A stretch of DNA of 64,000 nt, from positions 1 to 64,000 of the forward strand of contig NZ_BCWQ01000009.1 in the NCBI RefSeq assembly GCF_001592285.1, written 5' to 3'. A program made the position numbers and the translations under genes. The notes beneath the pieces were generated by a model. It was not told the DNA's origin. It saw only the letters and a list, made by a program, of their open reading frames with translations, and did not search any database. Shown piece after piece: positions 15,507 through 26,141 of this stretch. The DNA is from Hydrogenophaga pseudoflava NBRC 102511 (GTDB taxonomy: Bacteria > Pseudomonadota > Gammaproteobacteria > Burkholderiales > Burkholderiaceae_C). Numbering within the stretch: the first letter of the stretch is position 1; each line of letters begins with the position of its first letter.

Positions 15507-16951
15507 CGTGCCGCGTTCGCCAGTTCGATGGCCAGGCGGTTGTGCCGTTCCACGAGTGGGCCAAGGTCCACGGTGACGAGCCGGCCTTCCCGCACCACCA
15601 CCCGACCGTTGACCACCGTGTAGGCCGCCTGCGGGCTGGCACACAGCAGCAGGCTCGCCAGCGGGTCGTGCACCGCACCGCCGGCAAAGCCCAGGGTGCG
15701 CAGGTCGAACAGCGCCAGGTCGGCGCACATGCCCGGCGCCAGGTGGCCGATGTCTTGGCGGCCCAGCACCTGCGCGCCGCCGCGGGTGGCGATGTGCAGC
15801 GCGTCGCGCGCGGTCATCTCGGCCGGCCCGAGGTCGCAGCCGAAGAAGGTCTTGCCGCCGCGGGTCTCGGGGGCTGAGAGCGCGCGGCCCACGCGCGCCA
15901 GCAGCAGCGCCTGCCGCGCTTCGTTCACCATGTGGGCGCCGTCGTTGCTGGCGCTGCCGTCCACGCCCAGGCCCACCGGCACCCCGGCGTCCAGCATGCG
16001 GCGGACGGGCGCGATGCCGCTGGCCAGGCGCATGTTGCTGCAGGGGCAGTGCGCCACGCCGGTGCGGCTGGCCGCGAACAGCGAGATGCCCTCGTCGTCG
16101 AGCTTGACGCAGTGCGCGTGCCAGACGTCGTCGCCCAGCCAGCCCAGTTCCTGCGCGTACTGCGCGGGCGTCATGTGGAACTTCTCGCGGCTGTAGGCGA
16201 TGTCGTGGTCGTTCTCGGCTAGGTGGGTGTGCAGGCGCACGCCCTGGCCCTTGAAGCTTCGGGCGAGTTCGGCGCTCTGCTGCATCAGTGCGGGGCTGAC
16301 CGAGAACGGTGAGCACGGCGCGAGGGCCACCTGCACCATGGCGCCGTGGTCGGCGCTGTGCCAGGCCTCGATCAGGCGCTGGCTGTCTTTCAGGATGGCG
16401 TCTTCCTTTTCCACCACCCGGTCCGGCGGCAGGCCGCCCTGTGACTGGCCCACGCTCATGCTGCCGCGTGTGGCCAGGAAACGCATGCCGATGCGCTGCG
16501 CCGCCTCGATGCTGTCTTCCAGCCGCACGCCGTTGGGGTAGATGTAGAGGTGGTCGCTGCTGGTGGTGCAGCCGCTCATCAGCAGCTCGGCCATGGCGAC
16601 CTGGGTCGAAACCTGCACCATCTCCGGCGTCAGCCCGGCCCAGATCGGGTAGAGCCCGCGCAGCCAGGAGAACAGCTCGGCGTCCTGCACACCGGGAATG
16701 GCGCGCGTGAGGCTCTGGTACATGTGGTGGTGTGTGTTCACCAGCCCGGGCGTGACCAGGTGGCCATGCGCGTCGATCACCTCGCCGGCCGATTCGCGCA
16801 GCGCGCGCGGCAGCTCGGCGGTGGGGCCGATCCACTCGATGACGTTGTCGCGCACGAACAGCGAAGCGTCCTTTAGCTCGCGCCCTTTCGACGGGTCGGC
16901 GTGGTCGAAGGTGGCGATGCAGGCGGCGTTGTGGATCAGCAGGGAGTTCAT
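15503..16951 (-). CDS. 8-oxoguanine deaminase (amidohydrolase superfamily)
   Basis: A 482-residue metal-dependent amidohydrolase. Metal ligands and signatures are in order: [12 protein letters not shown] (about 73-84), HTHLAEN (about 242), a His in [13 protein letters not shown] (about 306) and [13 protein letters not shown] (about 332). These match the cytosine deaminase-like subgroup that deaminates 8-oxoguanine to urate. Its product feeds the PuuD/HIUase route at the left of the window, and the glyoxylate from that route would feed the gcl operon on the other side of the LysR gene. One base separates it from the upstream LysR gene, so they are cotranscribed. Guanine or triazine deaminase is the alternative. 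Confidence 0.87.
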   Translation of the reverse strand: MNSLLIHNAACIATFDHADPSKGRELKDASLFVRDNVIEWIGPTAELPRALRESAGEVIDAHGHLVTPGLVNTHHHMYQSLTRAIPGVQDAELFSWLRGLYPIWAGLTPEMVQVSTQVAMAELLMSGCTTSSDHLYIYPNGVRLEDSIEAAQRIGMRFLATRGSMSVGQSQGGLPPDRVVEKEDAILKDSQRLIEAWHSADHGAMVQVALAPCSPFSVSPALMQQSAELARSFKGQGVRLHTHLAENDHDIAYSREKFHMTPAQYAQELGWLGDDVWHAHCVKLDDEGISLFAASRTGVAHCPCSNMRLASGIAPVRRMLDAGVPVGLGVDGSASNDGAHMVNEARQALLLARVGRALSAPETRGGKTFFGCDLGPAEMTARDALHIATRGGAQVLGRQDIGHLAPGMCADLALFDLRTLGFAGGAVHDPLASLLLCASPQAAYTVVNGRVVVREGRLVTVDLGPLVERHNRLAIELANAAR

Positions 16952-16952
16952 G

Positions 16953-17858
16953 TCACTTCAACCAGTAGTGGGGTTTGGCGTAGGTCTTCTTGAGGTGCTC
17001 GATGAAAAAGCGCACCTTGGCCGGCAGGTGGCGCTGCTGCGGGTACACGGCCAGGATGTCGTAGGCGGGCAGGGCGAAGTCGTCGAGCACGGTCACCAGC
17101 TCGCCGCGCTGCAGCTGCGCCTGGATCTCCCAGGTGCTGCGCCAGCCCAGACCCATGCCTTCGCTGACCCAGCGGTGCAGCAGCTCGCCGTCGTTGCAGT
17201 CCAGGTTGCCGTCCACGCGCACCGTCACCGTTTTGCCGTCCTGCTGGAAATACCAGCCGCGCTGCTGGCCCCCTTGCAAGTTGAAGGCCAGGCAGTTGTG
17301 GTCCTTCAGGTCGTCCAGCGTCGCGGGCTTGCCGTGTTTGCGGAAGTAGGCCGGCGTGCCGCAGACCACGCGCTGGTTGGTGGCCAGCTTGATGGCCACA
17401 AAGTTCGGGTCGATCGCACCGCCGATGCGGATGCCCATGTCGTAGCCCTCGCGCACCAGGTCCACCACCCGGTCCGTCAGGTTGAAGGACAGCTTGACCT
17501 CCGGGTTGGCCTTGAGGAAGGCGCTGGCGTGCGGCGCCACGTGCAGCCGCCCGAAGGCCGCCGGCGCCGAGACGATGAGGTGCCCGCTGGCCTGGTGCTT
17601 CTGCGCCGCCACGCTGGCCTCCGCCTGCGCCCACTGTGCCAGCAGCGGGCGGCATTCGTCCAGGAAGCGTGCGCCCGCGTCGGTCAGCACCAACCGCCGG
17701 GTGGAGCGGTGCATCAGCTGCGTGCCCAGGCGCTTCTCCAGCGCGTCGATGCGCCGGCCCATCATCACCGGGGTGATGCCGGCGTGCAGCGCAGCGGCGG
17801 CCAGGCTGCCGTGCTCCATCACCTGCACGAAGGCTTCGATTTCCTTGTAACGGTCCAT
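16953..17858 (-). CDS. LysR-family regulator divergent from gcl
   Basis: A 301-residue LysR protein. The helix-turn-helix lies at about 1-60 ([29 protein letters not shown]) and a type 2 periplasmic-binding-fold effector domain at about 90-295. It is cotranscribed with the 8-oxoguanine deaminase gene and diverges from gcl across 123 bases containing an ATAC-N5-GTAT site (17884-17896). That layout is typical of a LysR activator of the neighbouring glyoxylate operon. The helix-turn-helix has Met-Met where many relatives have small residues. The effector may be glyoxylate, tartronate semialdehyde or urate; none is shown. Confidence 0.88.
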   Translation of the reverse strand: MDRYKEIEAFVQVMEHGSLAAAALHAGITPVMMGRRIDALEKRLGTQLMHRSTRRLVLTDAGARFLDECRPLLAQWAQAEASVAAQKHQASGHLIVSAPAAFGRLHVAPHASAFLKANPEVKLSFNLTDRVVDLVREGYDMGIRIGGAIDPNFVAIKLATNQRVVCGTPAYFRKHGKPATLDDLKDHNCLAFNLQGGQQRGWYFQQDGKTVTVRVDGNLDCNDGELLHRWVSEGMGLGWRSTWEIQAQLQRGELVTVLDDFALPAYDILAVYPQQRHLPAKVRFFIEHLKKTYAKPHYWLK

Positions 17859-17877
17859 GGGGGCATGTTATCGGCGC

Positions 17878-17902
17878 GATTGCATACCGCAAGTATCGAA
17901 TC
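17878..17902. promoter_or_regulatory. LysR-type binding site between lysR and gcl
   Basis: ATAC-cgcaa-GTAT (17884-17896) is an inverted repeat of the LysR type, itself bracketed by GATT (17878) and AATC (17899). It is the only such symmetrical element in the 123-base divergent region. Confidence 0.55.
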
Positions 17903-17981
17903 AACTGACCGCCAGTGGCATTCACAAGACCGTATGGCCTCCATAGCATCGGTCCCAGTCCACAAACCACTGGAGACAGAC

Positions 17982-19769
<1,788 letters not shown>

Positions 19770-19792
19770 ACACAACAACAAAGGAAAACGAC

Positions 19793-20590
19793 ATGCCGCA
19801 ATTCGCCGCCAACCTTTCCATGCTCTGGAACGAGCTGCCCTTCCTCGACCGCTTCGACGCGGCGGCGAAGGCCGGTTTCAAGGCCGTGGAGTTCCTGTTC
19901 CCTTATGACTTCAAGGCCGAAGACATCGCCGAGCGCCTGCAGCGCAACGGCCTGCAGCTGGTGTTGCACAACCTGCCGCCGGGCGACTGGGCGGCGGGCG
20001 AGCGCGGCCTGGCCTGCATTCCGGGCCGTGAAGACGAGTTCCGCGCCGGGGTGGCCAAAGCCGCCGAGTACGCGCCGGTGATCGGCGTGCAGCGCTGGCA
20101 CTGCATGGCCAGTCTGGTGCCCGCGGGCGTGAGCGAGGCGCAGGCGCGCGCCACCTGGGTGGCCAACGTGCGTTACGCGGCCGCCGAGGCGAAGAAGCTT
20201 GGGCTGCCGCTGCTGATCGAACCCATCAACAGCTTCGACATGCCGGGCTACTTCGTCAACCGCCCCCGCCAGGCCATCGCGCTGATGGACGAAGTGGGTG
20301 CGGACAACGTCTTCCTTCAGTACGACATCTACCACGCACAGCGCATGGAGGGCGAGCTCTGCAACACCATCCGAGAGCTGCTGCCGCGCATCGCCCACAT
20401 GCAGCTGGCCGACACACCCGGCCGGCACGAACCCGGCACCGGCGAGATCCACCACCGCAACGTCTTCGACCACATCGACGCGCTGGGCTACAGCGGCTGG
20501 ATCGGCTGTGAATACAAGCCGAAGGACGGCACGCCCGGCGGCACGGACCGCGGTCTGGGCTGGATCGCCGCCCACGGTCAAACACTCTGA
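19793..20590 (+). CDS. hyi: Hydroxypyruvate isomerase
   Basis: A 265-residue TIM-barrel protein of the xylose-isomerase-like family. It opens with MPQFAANLSMLWNELPFLDRF. Metal-site carboxylates are in LLIEPINSFDMPGYF (about 142), QYDIYHAQRMEG (about 178) and IGCEYKPK (about 242). It interconverts hydroxypyruvate and tartronate semialdehyde. It lies between gcl and the tartronate semialdehyde reductase gene, the classical E. coli-like order. A GGAAA ribosome site precedes the ATG at 19793. Confidence 0.94.
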   Translation: MPQFAANLSMLWNELPFLDRFDAAAKAGFKAVEFLFPYDFKAEDIAERLQRNGLQLVLHNLPPGDWAAGERGLACIPGREDEFRAGVAKAAEYAPVIGVQRWHCMASLVPAGVSEAQARATWVANVRYAAAEAKKLGLPLLIEPINSFDMPGYFVNRPRQAIALMDEVGADNVFLQYDIYHAQRMEGELCNTIRELLPRIAHMQLADTPGRHEPGTGEIHHRNVFDHIDALGYSGWIGCEYKPKDGTPGGTDRGLGWIAAHGQTL

Positions 20591-20614
20591 ACAGAACCCG
20601 ATAGGAGACACCAC

Positions 20615-21523
20615 ATGACCAAGAGCGGCACCAAGGTCGGCTTCATCGGCCTGGGCATCATGGGCACGCCCATGGCGCTGAACCTCATCAAGGCCGGGCA
20701 CATGCTGTTCGTGTCCAGCCGCAGCAAGATCCCGGCCGAGCTGGCGGAGGCGGGCGCGACGGTCTGCACCAACGCCACCGAGGTGGCCAGGCGGGCCGAC
20801 GTGATCATCACCATGGTGCCGGACACGCCCCATGTGCAAGACGTGCTGTTCGGCGAGACCGGCGTGGCTAAGGGCCTGTCGGCGGGCAAAACCGTGGTGG
20901 ACATGAGCTCCATCAGCCCGATGGCGACCAAGCAGTTCGCGCAGCAGATCAACGCGCTGGGCTGCGACTACCTGGACGCGCCGGTCAGCGGTGGCGAGGT
21001 GGGCGCCAAGGCCGGGAGCTTGACCATCATGGTCGGCGGGCCGGAGGCAGCGTTCGAGCGCGTCAAGCCGCTGTTCGAGGCCATGGGCAAGAACATCACG
21101 CTGGTGGGCGGCAACGGCGACGGCCAGACCACCAAGGTGGCCAACCAGATCATCGTGGCGCTCAACATCGAGGCGGTGGCCGAGGCCCTGCTGTTCGCCA
21201 GCAAGGCTGGCGCCGACCCGGCCAAGGTGCGTCAGGCCCTGATGGGCGGTTTCGCCGCCAGCCGCATCCTGGAAGTGCATGGCGAGCGCATGGTCAAGCG
21301 GACCTTCAACCCGGGCTTTCGCATCGAGCTGCACCAGAAGGACCTGAACCTCGCGCTGCAGGGCGCGAAGGAGCTGGGTGTGAGTCTGCCGAACACGGCC
21401 AGCGCGGCGCAGCTGATGCAGAGCTGTGCGGCGCACGGCCTCGCTGGTCTCGACCACTCCGCCTTGTGCCGTTCGCTCGAACTCATGGCAAACCACGAGA
21501 TCGCCCCAGAACCCGCCGCCTGA
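20615..21523 (+). CDS. glxR: Tartronate semialdehyde reductase (2-hydroxy-3-oxopropionate reductase)
   Basis: A 302-residue beta-hydroxyacid dehydrogenase. The N-terminal NAD-binding motif is VGFIGLGIMGTPMALNL (about 8-24). The substrate motif is DAPVSGGEVGA (about 120), and the catalytic Lys lies in GDGQTTKVANQI (about 171). It reduces tartronate semialdehyde to D-glycerate. It is the third gene of the gcl operon, behind an AGGAGA ribosome site. The downstream glycerate kinase gene is 23 bases away and may also have its own promoter (TAGACT at 21532-21537). Confidence 0.94.
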   Translation: MTKSGTKVGFIGLGIMGTPMALNLIKAGHMLFVSSRSKIPAELAEAGATVCTNATEVARRADVIITMVPDTPHVQDVLFGETGVAKGLSAGKTVVDMSSISPMATKQFAQQINALGCDYLDAPVSGGEVGAKAGSLTIMVGGPEAAFERVKPLFEAMGKNITLVGGNGDGQTTKVANQIIVALNIEAVAEALLFASKAGADPAKVRQALMGGFAASRILEVHGERMVKRTFNPGFRIELHQKDLNLALQGAKELGVSLPNTASAAQLMQSCAAHGLAGLDHSALCRSLELMANHEIAPEPAA

Positions 21524-21546
21524 TGCACCGCTAGACTGCGGCGACC

Positions 21547-22866
21547 ATGACCCAGCCCACCCTTGAAAACCCGCGCGCCCTGCTGCGCCACCTGTACGAC
21601 GTGGCGGTGCAGCGCGCGCTGCCGTTGCACAACACCGCGGCGCACCTGCCGGCGCCGCCCAAGGGCCGCACGCTGGTGCTGGGCGCCGGCAAGGCCGGTG
21701 GGGCAATGGCGCACGCGGTCGAAGCCCTGTGGCCTGCGGACGCACCGCTGTCGGGTCTGGTGGTCACGCGCTACGGCCACACGCCGCCGCGACCGGAAGA
21801 GCTCGCACAGCGCATCGAGGTCGTCGAGGCGGCGCACCCGGTGCCCGACGCCGCCGGTCTCGACGCGGCGCAGCGCATCCTGGCGCTGACGCAAGGGCTG
21901 ACCGAAAACGATCTGGTGCTGTGCCTCATCTCGGGCGGGGGCTCTTCTTTGCTCACGCTGCCGTGCGACGGCTTGACGCTGGCAGACAAGCAGCGCATCA
22001 ACCGCCAGCTGCTGGAGAGCGGCGCGCACATCGGCGAAATGAACACCGTGCGCAAGCACCTCTCGCGCATCAAGGGCGGGCGCCTGGCGGCGGCCTGCGC
22101 GCCGGCGCGCGTGGTCACGCTGACCATCAGCGATGTGCCGGGCGACGACGTGAGCGTGATCGCCAGCGGACCGACCGTGGCGGACGCAACCACCTGCACC
22201 GACGCGCTGGACATCCTGCACCGCTACGGCATAGAGGTGCCCGCAGCGGTTCGGCTGCAACTGGAGCAGGGCGCACTCGAAACCCCCAAGCCCGGCGACC
22301 CGCGTCTGGCGCGCTGCACCACGCACCTGATTGCCACGCCGCAGCAGAGCCTGGAGGCCGCAGCCGAGGCCGCACGGGCGCTGGGTGTGCGCGCTTACGT
22401 GCTCAGCGACGAGATCGAGGGCGAGTCGCGCGAGGTCGGCAAGGTGCATGCGGCGCTGGCGCGCTCCGCCACGCTCGGCCGCAGCAGCTTCGAGGCGCCT
22501 TGTGTCATCCTCAGCGGCGGCGAGACCACGGTGACTGTGCGCCCGCGCACCGAAGGCCAGCCCAAAGGGCGGGGCGGGCGGGCAGGGGAGTTCTGCATGG
22601 GCCTGGCGCAGGCGCTGAACGGGCATGCGAACGTGTGGGCGCTGGCGGCCGACACCGACGGCATCGACGGCGTGGAGGACAACGCGGGCGCCCTGGTCGC
22701 GCCCGACACGCTGGCGCGCGCCTCGGCCCGGGGCCTGAAGCTGGCCGACCACCTGGCGCGCAACGACGCGGTCGGCTTCTTCGAACCCCTGGGCGACCTG
22801 GTGTTCACCGGCCCCACGCACACCAATGTCAACGACTTCCGCGCGCTGCTCGTGACCCGGCCGTAG
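21547..22866 (+). CDS. ttuD: Glycerate 2-kinase / hydroxypyruvate reductase family (MOFRL)
   Basis: A 439-residue protein of the type-II glycerate kinase family: a DUF4147 N-terminal domain (LVLGAGKAGGAMAHAVE at about 40, SGGGSSLLTLP at about 138) and a C-terminal MOFRL domain (GGRAGEFCMGLAQAL at about 346, DTDGIDGVEDNAGAL at about 378). Family members phosphorylate glycerate to 2-phosphoglycerate, though they are often annotated as hydroxypyruvate reductase (TtuD). Position at the end of the gcl operon favours the kinase role. A TAGACT box ends 9 bases before the ATG, and a ribosome site is not evident, so a leaderless internal promoter is possible. Confidence 0.9.
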   Translation: MTQPTLENPRALLRHLYDVAVQRALPLHNTAAHLPAPPKGRTLVLGAGKAGGAMAHAVEALWPADAPLSGLVVTRYGHTPPRPEELAQRIEVVEAAHPVPDAAGLDAAQRILALTQGLTENDLVLCLISGGGSSLLTLPCDGLTLADKQRINRQLLESGAHIGEMNTVRKHLSRIKGGRLAAACAPARVVTLTISDVPGDDVSVIASGPTVADATTCTDALDILHRYGIEVPAAVRLQLEQGALETPKPGDPRLARCTTHLIATPQQSLEAAAEAARALGVRAYVLSDEIEGESREVGKVHAALARSATLGRSSFEAPCVILSGGETTVTVRPRTEGQPKGRGGRAGEFCMGLAQALNGHANVWALAADTDGIDGVEDNAGALVAPDTLARASARGLKLADHLARNDAVGFFEPLGDLVFTGPTHTNVNDFRALLVTRP

Positions 22867-22870
22867 GTTG

Positions 22871-22919
22871 ATCGTGCACGTTCGTGCATGTTGTGATTCT
22901 TGTTTGTGCACGATATGAT
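22871..22919 (+). promoter_or_regulatory. Promoter with CGTGCA operators for the DeoR operon
   Basis: A -35 TTGTGA (22891-22896), a 17-base spacer and a -10 TATGAT (22914-22919) end 6 bases before the DeoR ATG at 22926, implying a leaderless mRNA. ATCGTGCAC (22871-22879) and GTGCACGAT (22906-22914) form a 9-bp inverted repeat flanking the -35. A third copy, TTCGTGCATG, is at 22881-22890. This is a likely autoregulatory operator set for the DeoR protein. Confidence 0.65.
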
Positions 22920-22925
22920 GCGCGC

Positions 22926-23702
22926 ATGAACACGGACATCCCCCTGGCCCGCCGCGACCAGATTGCCGCACGGCTGGCCCAGGGCCAGTCCGTGGTGGCC
23001 GCCACGCTGGCGGACGAATTCCAGGTCTCGGAAGACGCGATCCGCCGCGACCTGCGCGCGCTGGCCGGCGAAGGCCTGTGTCGCCGCGTCTATGGCGGCG
23101 CGCTGCCGCCGCTGCCTGGCGCCACCCCCATGGCGGTGCGCATGGACGAGCGGCGCGAGCGCAAGGCCGCGCTGGCGCGGGCAGCGGTGGCCATCATCGA
23201 ACCCGGCGAATTCCTGTTCCTGGACAGCAGCAGCACCAATCTCGCGCTGGCGCAATGCCTGCCGTCCGAATACGCGCTCACCGTGGCCACCAATTCGGTG
23301 GACATCGCCGCCGCGCTGCTGCGCCGCCAGGACGTGCACCTGATCATGGTGGGCGGCGCGGTCGACCCGCTGGTGGGCGGCTGCATCGACGCCACCGCCG
23401 TGCTGGCCGTGGGGCAGATGAACATCCAGCGCTGCTTTCTGGGCACCTGCGGCGTGCTGGTGGACACGGGCATCTGCACGGTGGATGCTGCCGACGCCGC
23501 CTTCAAGCGCGCGCTGCGCGCCGCCAGCCAGCGCTGCGTGGCGATGGCCACCAACGACAAGCTCGGCCTGCTGCTGCCGCACCGCGTCACCCCCACCCGC
23601 GAGATCGATCATTTCGTGGTCGAACACGACGCCGACTTTGCCTTCCTGAAGGCGCTGGCGAAGCAGGGCACGCAGGTGCTCAAAGCGGACCGGCCGGAGT
23701 GA
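22926..23702 (+). CDS. DeoR-family transcriptional regulator
   Basis: A 258-residue DeoR regulator. The winged helix covers about 5-60 (VVAATLADEFQVSEDAIRRDLRAL, then CRRVYGGAL). The C-terminal DeoRC sugar-phosphate sensor domain includes FLDSSSTNLALAQ, VATNSVDIA and MVGGAVDPLVGG. DeoR proteins usually sense phosphorylated sugars or polyols. The position right after glycerate kinase suggests a phosphoglycerate-related effector, but this is inference. The ATG at 22926 is chosen because it follows the promoter at a leaderless spacing; an earlier frame start would place the promoter inside the gene. It is first in an operon with MFS and VOC genes. Confidence 0.87.
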   Translation: MNTDIPLARRDQIAARLAQGQSVVAATLADEFQVSEDAIRRDLRALAGEGLCRRVYGGALPPLPGATPMAVRMDERRERKAALARAAVAIIEPGEFLFLDSSSTNLALAQCLPSEYALTVATNSVDIAAALLRRQDVHLIMVGGAVDPLVGGCIDATAVLAVGQMNIQRCFLGTCGVLVDTGICTVDAADAAFKRALRAASQRCVAMATNDKLGLLLPHRVTPTREIDHFVVEHDADFAFLKALAKQGTQVLKADRPE

Positions 23703-23709
23703 TGCATCC

Positions 23710-24867
23710 ATGACCACCGCTGTGTTGACGGAGCGTACTGACTGCCCCGCCACCCGCCTGGCCACGCGCCTGGCCTTCCTGGTCGCCGGCTTCGGGCTGG
23801 CCTGCTGGGCGCCGCTGGTGCCATTCGCCAAGCAGCGCCTGGGGGTGGGCGATGGCGTGCTGGGCGCCTTGCTGCTGTGCCTGGGCATCGGCTCGGTGGT
23901 GGCGATGCTCTGGGCCGGCTGGTTCAGTGCGCGCCACGGCAGCCGGCCGGTGGTGATCGCGGGCGGCCTGGGCGTGGCCCTGCTGCTGCCGCTGCTCGCC
24001 CTGGCGGACGCGCCGCTGACGCTCGGCCTGGCCCTGATGGTGTTCGGCGCCGCGCTCGGCTCGCTGGACGTGGCGATGAACGTGCACGCGCTGGCGGTCG
24101 AACGCGGCGCGGGCCGGCCGCTGATGTCCGGTTTCCATGCGCTGTTCAGCGTCGGCGGTCTGCTGGGCGCAGCCTTCATGACCGCGCTGCTGTCGGCGGG
24201 CTGGTCGCCCCTGGCGGGCACGCTGCTGGGCGCCGGGCTCATGCTGGCCGCGATGGGCCTGATGGCGCCGCGCCTGCTGGGCACCACGCCGGCCGCCGAA
24301 GCGCCAGCACTGGCCTGGCCGCGCGGCCCGGTGCTGCTGCTGGCGCTGCTGGCGGGCGTGTGCTTTCTCGTTGAAGGCGCGGTGCTCGACTGGAGCGCGC
24401 TGCTGCTGACCGAAGGCGGCCTGCTGGCCGCGGCGCAAGGGGGCCTGGGCTTCATGGTGTTTTCGGTGGCCATGACCGCAGGGCGCTTCGGCGGCGACGC
24501 GCTGTGCGCCCGCCTGGGCGACCGGGTGGTGCTGACGGTTGGCGGTCTGCTGGCGGTGGGTGGCTTTGTGCTGGTGCTGCTGGCAGGGTCGGCGGGTCTG
24601 GCGATGGCGGGCTTCTTCTGCATCGGCCTGGGCGCTTCCAACCTGGTGCCGGTGCTCTTCCGGCGCGCCGGTGCGCAGACCGTGATGGCCCCGGGGCTGG
24701 CGATCGCGGCCATCTCGACCACCGGCTATGCCGGCGTGCTGCTCGGCCCCGCCGCCATCGGCTTCGTGTCGCATCTGGTGGGCCTGCCCATCGCCTTCGC
24801 CCTGCTGGCGGCCCTGCTCGCCCTGCTGCCCCTGTTGGCCCACCGCGTGGTGGCGCGCCCCGCCTGA
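23710..24867 (+). CDS. MFS transporter (YbjJ-like)
   Basis: A 385-residue major facilitator with about 12 hydrophobic helices. The first loop motif AGWFSARHGSRPVV follows helix 2. The segment GSLDVAMNVHALAVE in helix 4 and GFHALFSVGGLLGAA in helix 5 are typical of the YbjJ/FucP-like branch. It starts 7 bases after the DeoR gene and is followed after 10 bases by a VOC gene, so the three form one operon. The DeoR link suggests a sugar or sugar-acid substrate, but the family is broad and the direction of transport is unknown. Confidence 0.82.
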   Translation: MTTAVLTERTDCPATRLATRLAFLVAGFGLACWAPLVPFAKQRLGVGDGVLGALLLCLGIGSVVAMLWAGWFSARHGSRPVVIAGGLGVALLLPLLALADAPLTLGLALMVFGAALGSLDVAMNVHALAVERGAGRPLMSGFHALFSVGGLLGAAFMTALLSAGWSPLAGTLLGAGLMLAAMGLMAPRLLGTTPAAEAPALAWPRGPVLLLALLAGVCFLVEGAVLDWSALLLTEGGLLAAAQGGLGFMVFSVAMTAGRFGGDALCARLGDRVVLTVGGLLAVGGFVLVLLAGSAGLAMAGFFCIGLGASNLVPVLFRRAGAQTVMAPGLAIAAISTTGYAGVLLGPAAIGFVSHLVGLPIAFALLAALLALLPLLAHRVVARPA

Positions 24868-24877
24868 AGGACTCTCC

Positions 24878-25258
24878 ATGAAACTGGCCCACATCGCCCT
24901 CTGGACGCGCGACCTCGACGCCGCCGCCGCGTTCTGGCAGACCTATTTCGGCGCCACCGTCGACGAGTCCTACCGCAGCCAGCGCCGGCCCGGCTTTGTC
25001 TCCCGCTTCGCCGCGCTGCCCGGCGGCGTGCAGATCGAGCTCATGACCGGCCCCTGGATCGAGGCCGTGCCCGACGCCGAGCGCCCGGGCTGGGACCACC
25101 TGGCCCTTTCGCTGGGCAGCGCCGAGGCGGTGAATGCCCTGGCGGCGCGCTGCCGCCACGCGGGCTGTCTCGTCTCCGGCCCACGCACCACGGGCGACGG
25201 CTTCTATGAAGCGGTGCTGGCCATGCCCGACGGCACGCGGATCGAAATCACGGCCTGA
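24878..25258 (+). CDS. VOC-family (glyoxalase-like) protein
   Basis: A 126-residue single-module VOC protein. The metal-site pattern is visible as His5 (AHIALWT), a His in DHLALSLG (about 73) and Glu in the terminal RIEITA. Typical members are lyases, isomerases or dioxygenase halves acting as dimers. It is the last gene of the DeoR-MFS operon, so it may process the transported compound. The ATG at 24878 lies 10 bases after the MFS stop. The exact reaction cannot be deduced. Confidence 0.8.
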   Translation: MKLAHIALWTRDLDAAAAFWQTYFGATVDESYRSQRRPGFVSRFAALPGGVQIELMTGPWIEAVPDAERPGWDHLALSLGSAEAVNALAARCRHAGCLVSGPRTTGDGFYEAVLAMPDGTRIEITA

Positions 25259-25264
25259 GGGAGG

Positions 25265-25291
25265 GGCCGGGCGGCGGTTACAAACCCGGCC
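25265..25291 (+). terminator. GC-rich hairpin after the VOC gene
   Basis: GGCCGGG (25265-25271) pairs with CCCGGCC (25285-25291), seven bases downstream of the VOC stop codon. Only a short TTTCTA follows, so termination is plausible but not strong. Confidence 0.35.
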
Positions 25292-25342
25292 GCCGGATCG
25301 TTTCTAATTACGCCCTGCCGCTGGCGACCCGCCGGCGCCGCA

Positions 25343-25386
25343 CCCGGCCCCTCGCGGGCCGGGAACACCCCCTTCAGAATCGATTC
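25343..25386. promoter_or_regulatory. Hairpin and palindrome upstream of the motor-like operon
   Basis: CCCGGCCC-CTCGC-GGGCCGGG (25343-25363) is a perfect 8-bp stem, followed by the 10-base palindrome GAATCGATTC (25377-25386). Both lie in the 163 bases before the DUF3348 start. The palindrome could be an operator and the hairpin a terminator or leader structure. No obvious -35/-10 pair was found. Confidence 0.4.
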
Positions 25387-25421
25387 ACCACCGGCGCCCT
25401 CCGGGGCGCTGCGGACCCGTT

Positions 25422-26141
25422 TTGCGCAGTTCCTTCCACCACGTTGCTCCTTCTGCCCTGGCGCGCCAGCTCGCGCGTGCGCTGCCTGCGGGCGCGTCGC
25501 CCGACGCGCCGCGGCAGGACGTGGCCGAGCGCCTGGGTGGCTGGCTTCATGTGGCCGAAACCATCCAGCTGCACGCCGCACAGTCGGCAATCGAGGCGGC
25601 CGGCACGGCCGCCGCCCGTCGCCCGCCGCGCACCGGGCCGGCGGCCCTGCACGCCGCACTGAGCGCCGAGCTCGACCGGGTGCGCGCCGTGCTGGCCCGC
25701 TCCATCACCACCGCGCCGGCCCACAAGCCCGATCCGAACGACCTCGACACCGAGTTCGCGCTGTACCACCAGCGGCTGGGCGATCAGCAGCGCCGCATGG
25801 AGATGAGCATCGACGCGCTGCGCGAACACGTGCGCCAGCAGCTGGCGCAGTCCACGCCGGCCATGGCCCAGCTGGCCGCCACCGACGCCGTGATGGACGG
25901 CTTCTTCGGTGGGCGCGAGCAGCGCCTGCTGTCCACCCTGCCGGCCTTTCTGAAGGCGCGTTTTGCGGCGCTGCGCCGCGAAGCGGCCCAGGCCCGCGAA
26001 CCCGACACTCCCGACACCCCCGACGACCTGCGCTGGCTGCAGACCTTCGCGGCCGAGTTCGAGCAGACCCTGCTCGCCGAACTCGACCTGCGCCTGCAGC
26101 CCGTGACCGGCCTGATCGAAGCCCTTGCCCATGAGCACTGA
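25422..26141 (+). CDS. DUF3348-family protein, first gene of motor-like operon
   Basis: A 239-residue protein without signal peptide or membrane segment, mostly helical with Ala/Arg/Gln-rich composition. It matches my recollection of DUF3348 proteins of Burkholderiales, which are found next to DUF802 and OmpA genes. Visible landmarks are LYHQRLGDQQRRMEMSIDALR (centre), MDGFFGGREQRLLSTLP and WLQTFAAEFEQTLLAELDLRL near the end. The start appears to be TTG at 25422; no in-frame ATG precedes the conserved region. Its last 11 bases overlap the DUF802 start, implying translational coupling. It may be a cytoplasmic partner of the motor tail; the function is unknown. Confidence 0.72.
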   Translation: MRSSFHHVAPSALARQLARALPAGASPDAPRQDVAERLGGWLHVAETIQLHAAQSAIEAAGTAAARRPPRTGPAALHAALSAELDRVRAVLARSITTAPAHKPDPNDLDTEFALYHQRLGDQQRRMEMSIDALREHVRQQLAQSTPAMAQLAATDAVMDGFFGGREQRLLSTLPAFLKARFAALRREAAQAREPDTPDTPDDLRWLQTFAAEFEQTLLAELDLRLQPVTGLIEALAHEH

